NCBI GenBank assembly: GCA_963697345.1
Contig: CAVONS010000008.1
Location: forward strand, 186,001-250,000
Reading direction: 5' to 3'
DNA length: 64,000 nucleotides
From: Prado023 sp963697345
GTDB taxonomy: Bacteria; Actinomycetota; Actinomycetes; S36-B12; CAIYMF01
The number at the start of each line of letters is the position of its first letter. Position 1 is the first letter of the stretch. Below, one piece after another: positions 35,297-43,901 of the stretch. Position numbers and translations under genes: made by a program. A model generated the notes under the pieces. That model was not told the origin of the DNA. It worked only from the letters and a program-made list of their open reading frames with translations, and ran no database searches.

Positions 35297-35715
35297 GGGC
35301 GCGCGGTGACGGCAGCCCGGGTCCGCAGCAGTCCGGAGACGGCCTCGGCCAGGCTTCCCGGCTCGATGGGGTGCCCCACGACGCCGTCGGCACGAGACCA
35401 CGTCGCCAGCCATGCGTCCTGCGGCCGCCCCGTGAGCACGAGGATGGGTGGGCACCGGTAGATCTCGTCCTTGAGCTGTCGCGCCAGGCCGAGCCCGCCT
35501 GCAGGCGTGGCCTCGCCGTCGAGGATCATGAGGTCCAGCCCGCCCTGGTCGGCAGTGCGCGTCACGACAGGTGCGGTGGCGACCTCGAGGAACTCCAGGT
35601 CGGGCAGCGCGGGGTCCGGGCGCGTGCCCAGGGCGTTGATGACGGTGCGGCGGACGGTGCGGTCATCGCTGTAGACCATGACCCGCAGCGGTCGGGGGGC
35701 CTGGGGGCTGGACAT
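35293..35715 (-). CDS. Stand-alone response-regulator receiver-like protein
   Basis: A 140-residue single receiver domain without output domain. The acidic pair (D17, D18 in VYSDDRTVRR), the phosphoacceptor (D66 in LMILDGEATPAGG) and the switch Thr (T95 in LVLTG) are present, but the conserved lysine before Pro is His (H115 in VVGHPIEPG). It may therefore be phosphorylated poorly or serve as a phosphate-independent partner. AGGAGT precedes ATG 35715. It is coupled to trpD by GTGA overlap and is divergent from ctaE, so it might link respiration and tryptophan synthesis; that is conjecture. Confidence 0.75.
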   Translation of the reverse strand: MSSPQAPRPLRVMVYSDDRTVRRTVINALGTRPDPALPDLEFLEVATAPVVTRTADQGGLDLMILDGEATPAGGLGLARQLKDEIYRCPPILVLTGRPQDAWLATWSRADGVVGHPIEPGSLAEAVSGLLRTRAAVTARP

Positions 35716-35838
35716 GGGGACTCCTGTGGGTTGTGTCGGGAGCGATGCTACTGGGTGCTGGCAGCGGCGCACGGGCACAGGGCGGGACACGCCACACCTG
35801 GGACCGGGGTCCGGGTGGGAACTCCGGGACAGATCTGA

Positions 35839-35844
35839 CAGACT
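35839..35844 (+). promoter_or_regulatory. Candidate leaderless -10 element for ctaE-qcrCAB
   Basis: CAGACT ends 6 bases before GTG 35851; no Shine-Dalgarno sequence is present. It would drive the whole ctaE-qcrC-qcrA-qcrB operon. Confidence 0.38.
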
Positions 35845-35850
35845 GCGCGC

Positions 35851-36459
35851 GTGGCTTCGACAACCGTTGTGACCTCAGCGCACCCGGGCGCCCACCCGAC
35901 CCACCCGAACAAGGTGGCCGTGGGGACGATCATCTGGCTCTCCAGCGAGCTGATGTTCTTCGCCGGGCTCTTCGCGATGTACTTCACGCTGCGCTCGACG
36001 AACCCCGAGGTGTGGGCCGAGCAGACGCAGTACCTGAACGTGGGCTTCGCCACGATCAACACCCTGATCCTGGTGTCCTCGAGTGTGACCTGCCAGATGG
36101 GAGTCCTGGCCGCTGAGCGGGGGGACATCCGGGGCATGCAGCGCTGGTACATGCTCACGTTCGTCCTGGGTGCGATCTTCATCGGCGGCCAGGTGTTCGA
36201 GTACGCACACCTGATCCAGGTCGAGGGTTTGACGTTGTCCTCGTCCGCCTACGGCTCGGCGTTCTACCTCACCACCGGGTTCCACGGCCTGCACGTGGTC
36301 GCGGGCCTTGTGGCGTTCCTGTTCGTCCTGGCCCGCTCCTACGCCTCGCGGCGGTACGGCCATGAACAGGCAACGGCGGCAATCGTGACCAGCTACTACT
36401 GGCACTTCGTCGACGTCGTCTGGATCGCGCTGTTCTTCACGATCTATGTCCTCAAGTAG
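35851..36459 (+). CDS. ctaE: Cytochrome c oxidase subunit III
   Basis: A 202-residue, five-helix subunit III in the short actinobacterial form. Typical segments are IIWLSSELMFFAGLFAMYF, TTGFHGLHVVAGL and YYWHFVDVVWIALFF. It stabilises the aa3 oxidase core. It leads the ctaE-qcrCAB operon (50 bases before qcrC) and is separated from ctaCDF by a minus-strand operon with trpD, an arrangement like that in other actinobacteria. Confidence 0.95.
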   Translation: MASTTVVTSAHPGAHPTHPNKVAVGTIIWLSSELMFFAGLFAMYFTLRSTNPEVWAEQTQYLNVGFATINTLILVSSSVTCQMGVLAAERGDIRGMQRWYMLTFVLGAIFIGGQVFEYAHLIQVEGLTLSSSAYGSAFYLTTGFHGLHVVAGLVAFLFVLARSYASRRYGHEQATAAIVTSYYWHFVDVVWIALFFTIYVLK

Positions 36460-36509
36460 TCCCGGTCCCAGCTCCCGCCCCCGCATCCCGATCCCGCAGA
36501 GGTAGGCCC

Positions 36510-37298
36510 GTGAACAGTCCAGTAGCCCGGCGGCACCCAGCAGCACTCACGCTGCTGCTGCTCGGTGCGCTCGCCATCATCGGCACGATCTACGCGCTCG
36601 TGAACACGAGCACGGCCGCCCGCGCGGCCGGATCCCCGCACAGCGAGACGGCGGTGGAAGAGGGCAGGGCGCTCTACCTCGAGGGGTGTGCCTCCTGCCA
36701 CGGACTCAATGCCGAGGGAACGAGCGTCGGCCCGAGCCTGATCGGCGCCGGCGCGGCAGCCGTGCACTTCCAGGTGGCCACCGGGCGCATGCCCATGGCG
36801 GCACCGGCCGTGCAGATCGAGCGCAAGGACCCGAGCTACGACGAGGAGCAGATCGCCGCGCTTGCCGCCTACATCGCCACGCTGGGACCCGGCCCCGCCA
36901 TCCCCACCGCCGAGGAGCTCGACACCACGAACGCTGACCTCGCCGTCGGTGGTGAGCTGTTCCGGACCAACTGCGCCCAGTGCCACAACTTCGCCGGTCG
37001 AGGTGCGGCGCTGACCCGAGGCAAGTACGCACCCAGTCTCATGGAAGCCACGCCCCAGGAGGTCTACGAGGCGATGCTGACCGGTCCGCAGAACATGCCG
37101 GTCTTCGGTGACGGCACGCTGACGGTGTCCGAGAAGCAGGACATCCTCAAGTACGTCGACCACCTGCAGAACCAGACCCAGCCCGGTGGTTGGGCCCTGG
37201 GGGCCTTCGGTCCGGTGACTGAGGGCGCCTTCGTGTTCACGCTGGGGCTGGCCCTCCTGGCCGGTGCGGCCATCTGGATCGGAGCCAAGGTTCGATGA
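36510..37298 (+). CDS. qcrC: Cytochrome bc1 complex diheme cytochrome c subunit
   Basis: 262 residues with an N-terminal membrane anchor/signal helix (about 10-30), two c-type haem sites (C60-C63-H64 in CASCH and C155-C158-H159 in CAQCH) and a C-terminal transmembrane helix (about 238-258). This two-haem form replaces a separate cytochrome c in actinobacteria and passes electrons directly to CuA of CtaC. It starts with GTG, with AGAGG upstream, and overlaps qcrA by ATGA. Confidence 0.96.
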   Translation: MNSPVARRHPAALTLLLLGALAIIGTIYALVNTSTAARAAGSPHSETAVEEGRALYLEGCASCHGLNAEGTSVGPSLIGAGAAAVHFQVATGRMPMAAPAVQIERKDPSYDEEQIAALAAYIATLGPGPAIPTAEELDTTNADLAVGGELFRTNCAQCHNFAGRGAALTRGKYAPSLMEATPQEVYEAMLTGPQNMPVFGDGTLTVSEKQDILKYVDHLQNQTQPGGWALGAFGPVTEGAFVFTLGLALLAGAAIWIGAKVR

Positions 37299-38335
37299 GC
37301 GATTCGACGATGAGCGAGTCCACCGAGACTGAACCGGACTTCCGCCCGGCGCACGAGGCGCACACCCGGCGCACAGATGTCGACCCACGCGCGGCCAAGC
37401 GTGCCGAGCGACAGGTCGCGGCGCTGTTCGGCCTCGCGGTGCTGCTCCTGCTCGCAGCCGTGGTGGCCTACGTGGTCATCCCGGTCGACGCCGGCCTGCA
37501 GCTGCCACTGCTCGGGCCGGTCGGCGCCCTGAATGTCGCGCTGGGCCTGAGCATGGGCCTGGGCATCCTGCTCATCGGCCTGGGCGCCATCCACTGGGCC
37601 CGCAAGCTCATGCCCGGCAATGAGGTCATTGCGATGCGCCATGAGTTGCGTTCGCGCCCCGAGGAGCGCCAAGCGGCAGTCGCGGCCTTCGACCGCGGCC
37701 TCGCCGACTCCGGCTTCGCGCAGCGACCCATCATCAGGCGCACGCTGATCGCCGCACTGGTCGTGCTCCCGCTGCCGCTCATCGTCATCCTGCGCGACCT
37801 GTACACCTCGCCGCCAGGAACACCGAGCCCCGTTGAGCAGCTGGAGAACACGATCTGGGAGCCGGACACCCGGATCCTGACCGACGTGTCGCTCAACCCG
37901 ATCAAGCCCGAGGACGTCCCGGTCGGTGGCCTCGTGGCCGCGGTGCCGGCCAACCTCAGCGAGGTCGAGGAGGAGGAGGGCAACCTCAACGCGCGAGCCA
38001 AGGCTGCCATCATCCTGGTGCGCATGACCCCTGACGAGATCGTCAGCCAGCAGGCGCCGTCCGGCGAGGTGTGGGACTACGAGGGGATCCTCGCGTTCTC
38101 CAAGATCTGCACACACGTGGGCTGTCCGATTGCGCTCTACGAACAACGGACGCACCATTTGTTGTGTCCGTGTCACCAGTCGACATTCGACCTGGCCGAT
38201 TCGGGCAACGTGGTGTTCGGCCCTGCGGCCCGCCAGATGCCCCAGTTGCCGATCACCATCGATGAGGACGGTTACCTGGTGGCGGTCAGCGACTTCCAGC
38301 AGCCCGTGGGACCGAGTTTCTGGGAGCGCTCATGA
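37295..38335 (+). CDS. qcrA: Cytochrome bc1 complex Rieske iron-sulfur subunit
   Basis: 346 residues. Three transmembrane helices (about 47-68, 78-103 and 147-168) precede a Rieske domain with [2Fe-2S] ligands in CTHVGCPIAL and CPCHQSTFD. The three-helix N-terminus is the actinobacterial form. It accepts electrons from menaquinol and passes them to QcrC. It overlaps qcrC and qcrB by ATGA. The cluster could be supplied through the nearby erpA gene product. Confidence 0.96.
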   Translation: MSDSTMSESTETEPDFRPAHEAHTRRTDVDPRAAKRAERQVAALFGLAVLLLLAAVVAYVVIPVDAGLQLPLLGPVGALNVALGLSMGLGILLIGLGAIHWARKLMPGNEVIAMRHELRSRPEERQAAVAAFDRGLADSGFAQRPIIRRTLIAALVVLPLPLIVILRDLYTSPPGTPSPVEQLENTIWEPDTRILTDVSLNPIKPEDVPVGGLVAAVPANLSEVEEEEGNLNARAKAAIILVRMTPDEIVSQQAPSGEVWDYEGILAFSKICTHVGCPIALYEQRTHHLLCPCHQSTFDLADSGNVVFGPAARQMPQLPITIDEDGYLVAVSDFQQPVGPSFWERS

Positions 38336-40002
38336 GTGTGGTGTATGAGACCGGCGGCAAGGGGGCGGGCTGGGTCGATGACCGGCTGGGCAGCTCCAAC
38401 TTCATCCGACGCAGCCTGAACAAGGTCTTCCCGGACCACTGGTCGTTCATGCTCGGGGAGATCGCCCTCTACTCCTTCATCGTCATCCTGCTCACGGGCG
38501 TGTACCTGACGCTGTGGTTCAAGCCCTCGATGATCGAGGTCGTGTACGACGGCTCCTATGCGCCCCTCAAGGGTGTGAAGATGAGCGAGTCGATGGCCTC
38601 GACGCTCGACATCTCGTTCGACGTGCGCGGCGGCCTGCTGATCCGCCAGATCCACCACATGGCAGCGTTGTTCTTCGTCGCCGCGATCGCCATCCACCTG
38701 ATGCGGGTCTTCTTCACCGGCGCCTTCCGCAAGCCGCGCGAGATCAACTGGGTCATCGGCGTGGTGCTGTTCCTGCTGTCCATCGCCGCCGGCTTCTCCG
38801 GCTACTCACTGCCCGACGATCTGCTCTCGGGCACCGGCCTGCGGATCACCCAGGGCATCATCCAGGCCTCGCCGGTCATCGGGACCTGGTTCTCGTTCCT
38901 GGTCTTCGACGGCGAGTTCCCGGGAACTGCGTTCATCCCACGCCTCTACGGGATCCACATCCTGCTGATCCCCGGGCTCATCCTCGGGTTGGTCACCGCC
39001 CACCTGATGATGGTCTGGTCCCAGAAGCACACCCAGTTCCCCGGGCCGGGCCGCACCAACGAGAACGTCGTCGGCTACCCGTTGATGCCGGTCTACATGG
39101 CCAAGGCGGGCGGCTTCTTCTTCGTGGTCTTCGGCACCATCACGTTGCTCGCGGGTCTCTTCCAGATCAACCCGATCTGGGCCTACGGGCCCTACATGCC
39201 CGACCAGGTGACGGCGGGATCGCAGCCGGACTGGTACGTCGGCTTCCTCGACGGGGCACTTCGACTGATGCCGCCGTGGGAGATCGTGGCCTTCGGCTAC
39301 ACGCTGAGCCTGAACCTGATCATCCCAGCCATGCTCCTGGCGCCGCTGCTGCTCGTCCTGGTCGGCGCCTATCCGTGGATCGAGCGATACGCCACCAAGG
39401 GCGACAAGTCCGAGCACCACCTGCTCGACCGTCCGCGCAATGCCCCGACACGCACAGCCCTGGGCGTGGCGATGGTGACGTTCTACATCGTGCTCATGAT
39501 CGGCGGCGGCAACGACATCATCGCGTACAACTTCGACCTGAGCTTCAACACCATGATCCGCGTCCTGCAGATACTGCTGTTCGTCGGGCCGGTTGTGGCT
39601 TTCATCGTCACGAAGCGCTGGTGCCTGTCCCTGCAGCGTCGTGACCGAGACCTGCTCCTGCACGGTCGTGAGACCGGTCGGGTGCTGCGCCTTCCCAGCG
39701 GTGAGTTCCTCGAGATCCACGAGGAGGTCGACGAGGAGACCCGGGCCAAGATCATGTCCAAGACCGACCTCGAGCCGCTGGCACTGCCTGAGGCGGTCGA
39801 CGAGAACGGTGTGGCACACCCTGCGGGTCGTCGGTTGAAGCGCAAGTCGCGGTTCTCGTCCTTCTTCTACGGACAGAACATCCCGTTGCCCTCCGAGGAG
39901 GAGATCAGCGAGGCTCAGCGCCACATCGACCACGAGCTGCACGACGCGGTCGAGGCTGGTTCCCAGGCCGCGGCCGAGATCTCCGGTCAGCCCCCTCAGT
40001 AG
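38332..40002 (+). CDS. qcrB: Cytochrome bc1 complex cytochrome b subunit
   Basis: A 556-residue cytochrome b. Haem-ligand histidines are in RQIHHMAALFFVAAIAIHLM and in IHILLIPGLILGLVTAHLMM; the Qo-site motif reads PDWY (for PEWY). A C-terminal cytoplasmic extension of about 130 residues, rich in charged residues, is typical of actinobacteria. It oxidises menaquinol in the bcc-aa3 supercomplex. It is the last gene of ctaE-qcrCAB, followed 8 bases later by a strong hairpin terminator. Confidence 0.96.
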   Translation: MSVVYETGGKGAGWVDDRLGSSNFIRRSLNKVFPDHWSFMLGEIALYSFIVILLTGVYLTLWFKPSMIEVVYDGSYAPLKGVKMSESMASTLDISFDVRGGLLIRQIHHMAALFFVAAIAIHLMRVFFTGAFRKPREINWVIGVVLFLLSIAAGFSGYSLPDDLLSGTGLRITQGIIQASPVIGTWFSFLVFDGEFPGTAFIPRLYGIHILLIPGLILGLVTAHLMMVWSQKHTQFPGPGRTNENVVGYPLMPVYMAKAGGFFFVVFGTITLLAGLFQINPIWAYGPYMPDQVTAGSQPDWYVGFLDGALRLMPPWEIVAFGYTLSLNLIIPAMLLAPLLLVLVGAYPWIERYATKGDKSEHHLLDRPRNAPTRTALGVAMVTFYIVLMIGGGNDIIAYNFDLSFNTMIRVLQILLFVGPVVAFIVTKRWCLSLQRRDRDLLLHGRETGRVLRLPSGEFLEIHEEVDEETRAKIMSKTDLEPLALPEAVDENGVAHPAGRRLKRKSRFSSFFYGQNIPLPSEEEISEAQRHIDHELHDAVEAGSQAAAEISGQPPQ

Positions 40003-40009
40003 CGACGTG

Positions 40010-40051
40010 CGAATCCCGCGTCACGGCCCAGCGCCGTAGACGCGGGATTCG
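40010..40051 (+). terminator. Strong hairpin terminator after qcrB
   Basis: CGAATCCCGCGTC (40010-40022) pairs perfectly with GACGCGGGATTCG (40039-40051), and an inner ACGGC/GCCGT stem extends it, with a single bulged A. It begins 8 bases after the qcrB stop and is followed by TCTGTCG rather than a U-tract. It should end the cytochrome operon and perhaps also shield the convergent nuclease gene. Confidence 0.75.
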
Positions 40052-40128
40052 TCTGTCGCGGGCCGGGGTCGCTGTTCGTTGCCAGCTCCTTGCGCAGACC
40101 AGCGGGATCGCCCGGAGTCAGGTTCGGA

Positions 40129-41853
40129 TCAGTGCCTTGCGGTGTCGAGCACCGGATCACGAAGGTCCACCTCGAAGTCGCCCCGGCGTGATGCAGCTCC
40201 CCACCGGGGGAGCGCGAGGGGAGTTCCGGCGAGGTCCACCAGCCGGCAACCGGGCGAGAACAGCCATCTGGCCAGGATCTGGGTCTCCTCCGGCAGTGCG
40301 GCGCTCGTGGGACGGACCGGTTGCGCGACCACCTCGGCTCCCGCGAGGATGGCGGCCAGGGGTCCGGCGGGATCCGTCCTGGGCGGGATCACGCCAGCGG
40401 CCGCGAGGCGCCCGTGGCGGATGACATGCACCTCCCAGCCGTTGTCGTCGGTGGGCTTGGCGGCCACCACCTGGGGAATCTGACCCAGGACGTCACTGGT
40501 CGTGGCCGTATCGACGCCTCGGAGCAGGGCACTGAGCCGGTCGCGCCACACGCCGGCCTCCTCGTAGCGCTCCTGGGCGGCCAGGACCTCCATGCGAGCT
40601 GTCAGGGCGTCGACGATCTCGCTCGGGTCGGTACCGAGGGCCATCTGGGCCCGTCTGACGATCGCGTCGTACTCCTCGGGGGTCACGGCGCCGATGCAGG
40701 GTGCCGGACAACGGCCGAGGTCGGCCAGGACACACGCGGAGGACTTGGGGCGGCTGGACAGGGCCTGGGAACACGTGCGCAGGGGCAGCGCCTCGGCGAC
40801 TGCCTCGGCAGCGGAGGTGGCTGCCCTGCGGCTCGTGAACGGACCGATGTAGCGGGCCCCGGCCGCGACGTCGTCGCGCACTGCGCTCACCACGCTCACC
40901 CGGGGGAAGCGCTCGACGGTGAGCTTGAGCCAGACAGCGTTCTGCGGGCGCTTCGAGCGCCGGTTGTAGCGCGGGGCGCGGGCGGCGATCGTGCGCAGCT
41001 CGCGGATCTGGGCCTCGAGTGCCGTGGCACACGGAACGGCGACGACCTTGGACGCCAGTCCGACCATCTCGGTCATCCGTCGGCGCTGCTCAGCGGCAGT
41101 GAAGTAGCTGCGGACACGGCGGCGGATCGACCGGGAGGTGCCGACGTACAGCGCGACCCCCTGGGAGTCCTCGAACACGTACACACCTGGGCCGTCGGGC
41201 AGGCCGTCGGCCAGACCGCGCTTGCGGCGCCGCGCCTCAGGCACGCGGCTGGAGTAGCCCTGCAGCTCGGTGAGGCTGTGCACTCCGAGATTGCCGACCC
41301 GCTCCATCAGGCCGTGCAGGACGTCGACTGTGGCCCGTGCATCGGACAGGGCCCGATGGTTCGGGGTCACCTCGGCACGGAAGTGCCGGGCGAGGGTGCC
41401 GAGCTTGCAGTTGGGGACCTCGTCGCGGGTCAGGACGTGGCGGGCGAGGCGGGCCGTGTCGACGACGGGCGGATCCGGCCACGTCATCTCCAGACGTGCG
41501 CACGCCCCCTTCAGGAAGCTCACGTCATACGGGGCGTTGTGGGCCACGAGCACCGTTCCGTGTGCGAACTCGAGGAACGCCGACAGCGCCGCCGACAGTG
41601 GTGGCGCGTCGAGCAGCATCTCGTCGGTGATACCGGTGAGGGCGCGGATGAAGGGCGGCAGCGGTCGGCCGAGGCTCACCAGGGTCTGGAACTGCCCGAC
41701 GACCTCCCCGCCGCGGACCTTCACGGCCCCGATCTCGGTGATCCCCGCACCGGAGGGGCTGCCCCCGTCGGTCTCGAGGTCGACGACCACGAACGTGACC
41801 TCGTGCAGCGATGGGCCCAGATCGTCGAAGGTCAACTGGGCGGTCGCGCTCAT
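40129..41853 (-). CDS. DEDDh exonuclease fused to a UvrC-like GIY-YIG nuclease
   Basis: A 574-residue two-nuclease protein. The N-terminal DnaQ-like exonuclease has D25/E27 (VVVDLETDG), D110 (NAPYD) and H166/D171 (HRALSDARA). The GIY-YIG domain (about 220-300) has GVY (223-225) and YVG (236-238), followed by the UvrC-like cysteine-rich stretch LGRCPAPCIGAVT and a UVR-type helix pair. The C-terminal RNase H-like and HhH domains of UvrC are missing, as in Cho. M. tuberculosis Rv2191 has this architecture. A role in DNA repair is likely but unproven. TACCGT 6 bases before the ATG suggests a leaderless start. Confidence 0.92.
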   Translation of the reverse strand: MSATAQLTFDDLGPSLHEVTFVVVDLETDGGSPSGAGITEIGAVKVRGGEVVGQFQTLVSLGRPLPPFIRALTGITDEMLLDAPPLSAALSAFLEFAHGTVLVAHNAPYDVSFLKGACARLEMTWPDPPVVDTARLARHVLTRDEVPNCKLGTLARHFRAEVTPNHRALSDARATVDVLHGLMERVGNLGVHSLTELQGYSSRVPEARRRKRGLADGLPDGPGVYVFEDSQGVALYVGTSRSIRRRVRSYFTAAEQRRRMTEMVGLASKVVAVPCATALEAQIRELRTIAARAPRYNRRSKRPQNAVWLKLTVERFPRVSVVSAVRDDVAAGARYIGPFTSRRAATSAAEAVAEALPLRTCSQALSSRPKSSACVLADLGRCPAPCIGAVTPEEYDAIVRRAQMALGTDPSEIVDALTARMEVLAAQERYEEAGVWRDRLSALLRGVDTATTSDVLGQIPQVVAAKPTDDNGWEVHVIRHGRLAAAGVIPPRTDPAGPLAAILAGAEVVAQPVRPTSAALPEETQILARWLFSPGCRLVDLAGTPLALPRWGAASRRGDFEVDLRDPVLDTARH

Positions 41854-41859
41854 GGCCCC

Positions 41860-41865
41860 ACGGTA
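41860..41865 (-). promoter_or_regulatory. Candidate leaderless -10 element for the DEDDh/GIY-YIG gene
   Basis: TACCGT on the minus strand, 6 bases before ATG 41853, with no ribosome-binding site. Confidence 0.42.
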
Positions 41866-41909
41866 GGTCGGGGGTCCGACATCCACGTGGGTCCCACGCC
41901 GGGTGCCGG

Positions 41910-41915
41910 TAGGCT
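41910..41915 (+). promoter_or_regulatory. Candidate -10 element for the zinc-ribbon gene and glycosyltransferase run
   Basis: TAGGCT on the plus strand, 62 bases before ATG 41977. It is one of four identical TAGGCT hexamers in gene-upstream positions in this window. Confidence 0.35.
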
Positions 41916-41976
41916 TTCGCCTGTCGTCACCCCGGCACGCGCTGTGCCCGCCGGGCCGAGTCAGGAGCCGATCCGA

Positions 41977-42213
41977 ATGCCAGAGCTCAGTGCCCCGGAC
42001 GCCACCACACGATGGCGCTGCGCCCAGTGCGGGAACCTGACCCGGTTCGATGTCGTGCGTCAGGCGCGCACGCGGGAGTTCTGGCATGTGGACCTCGCGG
42101 GTGAGCCGGTGACGGAGTCGGTGGAGGTGCTCAGCGACACGTTGGAGTCAGTCAGCTGCCGCTGGTGCGGAACGGGGGCCGCCATCGAGGTGGTCGCCCG
42201 TCCCGACAGCTGA
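41977..42213 (+). CDS. Small four-cysteine zinc-ribbon-like protein
   Basis: A 78-residue protein with two CxxC knuckles, C15/C18 (RCAQCGNLTRF) and C61/C64 (SCRWCGTG), separated by a 42-residue acidic beta-rich region; this is a probable structural zinc ribbon. I recall similar small proteins in actinobacteria without function. CAGGAG lies 9 bases before ATG 41977. It opens a plus-strand run of GT-C enzyme, four-cysteine protein and PimB, and is divergent from the DEDDh/GIY-YIG gene (123 bases). Confidence 0.72.
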   Translation: MPELSAPDATTRWRCAQCGNLTRFDVVRQARTREFWHVDLAGEPVTESVEVLSDTLESVSCRWCGTGAAIEVVARPDS

Positions 42214-42248
42214 TCCGATCACCTGTGGCACCCCACCTCGGCCGATCC

Positions 42249-43619
42249 ATGGACTCGGGCGGACAACCGGCACGCTCACTGGCCTTCGCGCTGGCCTGGC
42301 TGGCCTACTTCACGGCGCTGCAGTGGAGCGTGGTGCGGTTCAAGGTCCCGATCGTGGTGATCCTGACGGCCTGTGCCGTGGCCCTGGCGGTCTGGCAGTG
42401 GCGCCGGGCCCGGGTGGTGCTCACCCCGGAGTCGCTGGTGCTCATGCTCGGGGGCAGCGCCCTGGCCACGCTGGTCGTGCCCCTGTTCTCCTACTTGGAG
42501 GGGCCTGGGCTGGCGGCATCGCGGGCGATCCTCATCGTCGCGCCCCTGCTCGTGGCCGCGCTCCTGTGGCCCGGCCGTGAGGTGCATGCGCGGCCCGCCC
42601 TCGTCGTCACGCTTGCCGCCTATGTTGCCGTGGGTGTCCTGGCGATCCGCACGGATCCTGCCCCGGACATCGACGTCTGGGTGACGGTGCAGCAGGCCAG
42701 TGACGCCCTGGCGCGGGGGGTCAACTTCTACGCGGTCACGTGGGTCGGCTCACCGGGTGTCGATGACGCGTTCACCTACCTGCCGTGGACGGCCGTCCTG
42801 CTGGCCCCCGGCCGCTGGCTGCTCGGGGACGTGCGCTGGGCGCTGATGCTCTGGACGTTGGTCGCGGCCGTGGGGGTCTGGGCCTTGGCCACGCGCCCCG
42901 CCGACGGCGAGGAGCAGGCCACCGGGAGCCGCCGTGTGCCCGGGCCGCGCTGGCGGGGGGCTGCTCTGGTTGCTCTGCTGCTGTTCGCGCCGGGCACGTT
43001 GACCCAGGTGGACCAGGCATGGACCGAGCCGCTTCTGCTGGCCGGTCTCGTCCTGTGGCTGGTGCTCGTGGACCGGGGCCACGCGTGGTGGGCGGTCCTG
43101 CCCCTGGCCCTGGCCTGCGCCAGCAAGCAGCACCTGGCCCTCATGCTGCCCGTGCTGCTGCTCTGGCGGCCGTTCGGAGTGCGCCGCACGTTGGCGACCG
43201 GCGCCCTGACCGGGCTGCTGATCGCGCCATGGTTCCTTGCTGGTCCCCAGGACTTCGTCCATGACACCGTCACCCTGCTGGTGTCGTTCCACGCGATCCT
43301 CTTCGCCAACACGCTCTACCTGTTGGCGCTCAATGTCTTCGGCGTGACCCTTCCCTTCTGGATCACGGGACTGGTCGTCCTCGGCGCGCTGGTCCTGGTG
43401 ATGTTCGCCGTGCACCGACGCCAGCCTGGGGCCGGTGAGCTGGTCCGGTGGTTGGCCCTGCTCCTGCTCGTGGCCAACCTGGTCAACAAGCAGGCGTTCT
43501 ACAACCAGTTCTGGCTGGCCGGTGCCCTCGTGGTGGTCTCGTTGGCAGTACCTGCCACGGGGCGTCGGGTCCGGACTGAACCAGCGGTCCCGGCTGGTGT
43601 TGTCAGACCCCCCGCCTAG
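42249..43619 (+). CDS. Polytopic membrane protein, probable GT-C glycosyltransferase
   Basis: 456 residues with about 11-12 hydrophobic helices. The first large extracytoplasmic loop carries an acidic DIDVW (about residue 142) followed by GVNFYAVTWVG and FTYLPWTAVLLAPGRWLLG, a layout typical of polyprenyl-phosphate-dependent GT-C mannosyltransferases. Its position before pimB, together with the GT87 and MptA homologues in the window, favours a role in lipomannan-type or other envelope glycan assembly. The donor, acceptor and exact family are not established. The start at ATG 42249 gives a proper first helix. Confidence 0.7.
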   Translation: MDSGGQPARSLAFALAWLAYFTALQWSVVRFKVPIVVILTACAVALAVWQWRRARVVLTPESLVLMLGGSALATLVVPLFSYLEGPGLAASRAILIVAPLLVAALLWPGREVHARPALVVTLAAYVAVGVLAIRTDPAPDIDVWVTVQQASDALARGVNFYAVTWVGSPGVDDAFTYLPWTAVLLAPGRWLLGDVRWALMLWTLVAAVGVWALATRPADGEEQATGSRRVPGPRWRGAALVALLLFAPGTLTQVDQAWTEPLLLAGLVLWLVLVDRGHAWWAVLPLALACASKQHLALMLPVLLLWRPFGVRRTLATGALTGLLIAPWFLAGPQDFVHDTVTLLVSFHAILFANTLYLLALNVFGVTLPFWITGLVVLGALVLVMFAVHRRQPGAGELVRWLALLLLVANLVNKQAFYNQFWLAGALVVVSLAVPATGRRVRTEPAVPAGVVRPPA

Positions 43620-43657
43620 CGTCCTGCACAGGACAACCGGGGATGAGGGAGGGGTCC

Positions 43658-43870
43658 ATGATCATCGACTGTGATGGATGCCAGATGCGTGATCTGGCCT
43701 GCGAGGACTGCGTGGTGACGTTCCTGCTGGGGCCGCCCGGCGGGTTGGGTTCGGCTGAGCAGGGCGCGCTGGCGGTGCTGGCCGATGGCGGGCTGGTTCC
43801 GCCGCTGCGGATGGTCCCGGGTGCCGTGGAGGCGCCACCGGTTCGGACTCGCGGCGCCGAGTCCGCCTGA
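43658..43870 (+). CDS. Conserved 70-residue four-cysteine protein
   Basis: A small protein with paired cysteines in the first 18 residues (C5, C8, C15, C18 in the pattern CDGCQMRDLACEDC), then a helical AEQGALAVLADGGLVPPL segment. I recall this family in many actinobacteria next to pimB-type genes; its function is unknown. The cysteine spacing suits zinc or an Fe-S cluster. GGAGGGG precedes ATG 43658. It is 38 bases after the GT-C gene and 31 before pimB, most likely in one operon. Confidence 0.72.
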   Translation: MIIDCDGCQMRDLACEDCVVTFLLGPPGGLGSAEQGALAVLADGGLVPPLRMVPGAVEAPPVRTRGAESA

Positions 43871-43901
43871 CGCCCACCCTTGGTGCCGCTGGTGGTCCAA
43901 G

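Noticed and set aside
40321..41976. Long plus-strand frame reading through the DEDDh/GIY-YIG gene into the zinc-ribbon gene
   Set aside because: Only the last 78 codons (from ATG 41977, with a ribosome-binding site) look like a protein; the rest is antisense to a well-supported nuclease.
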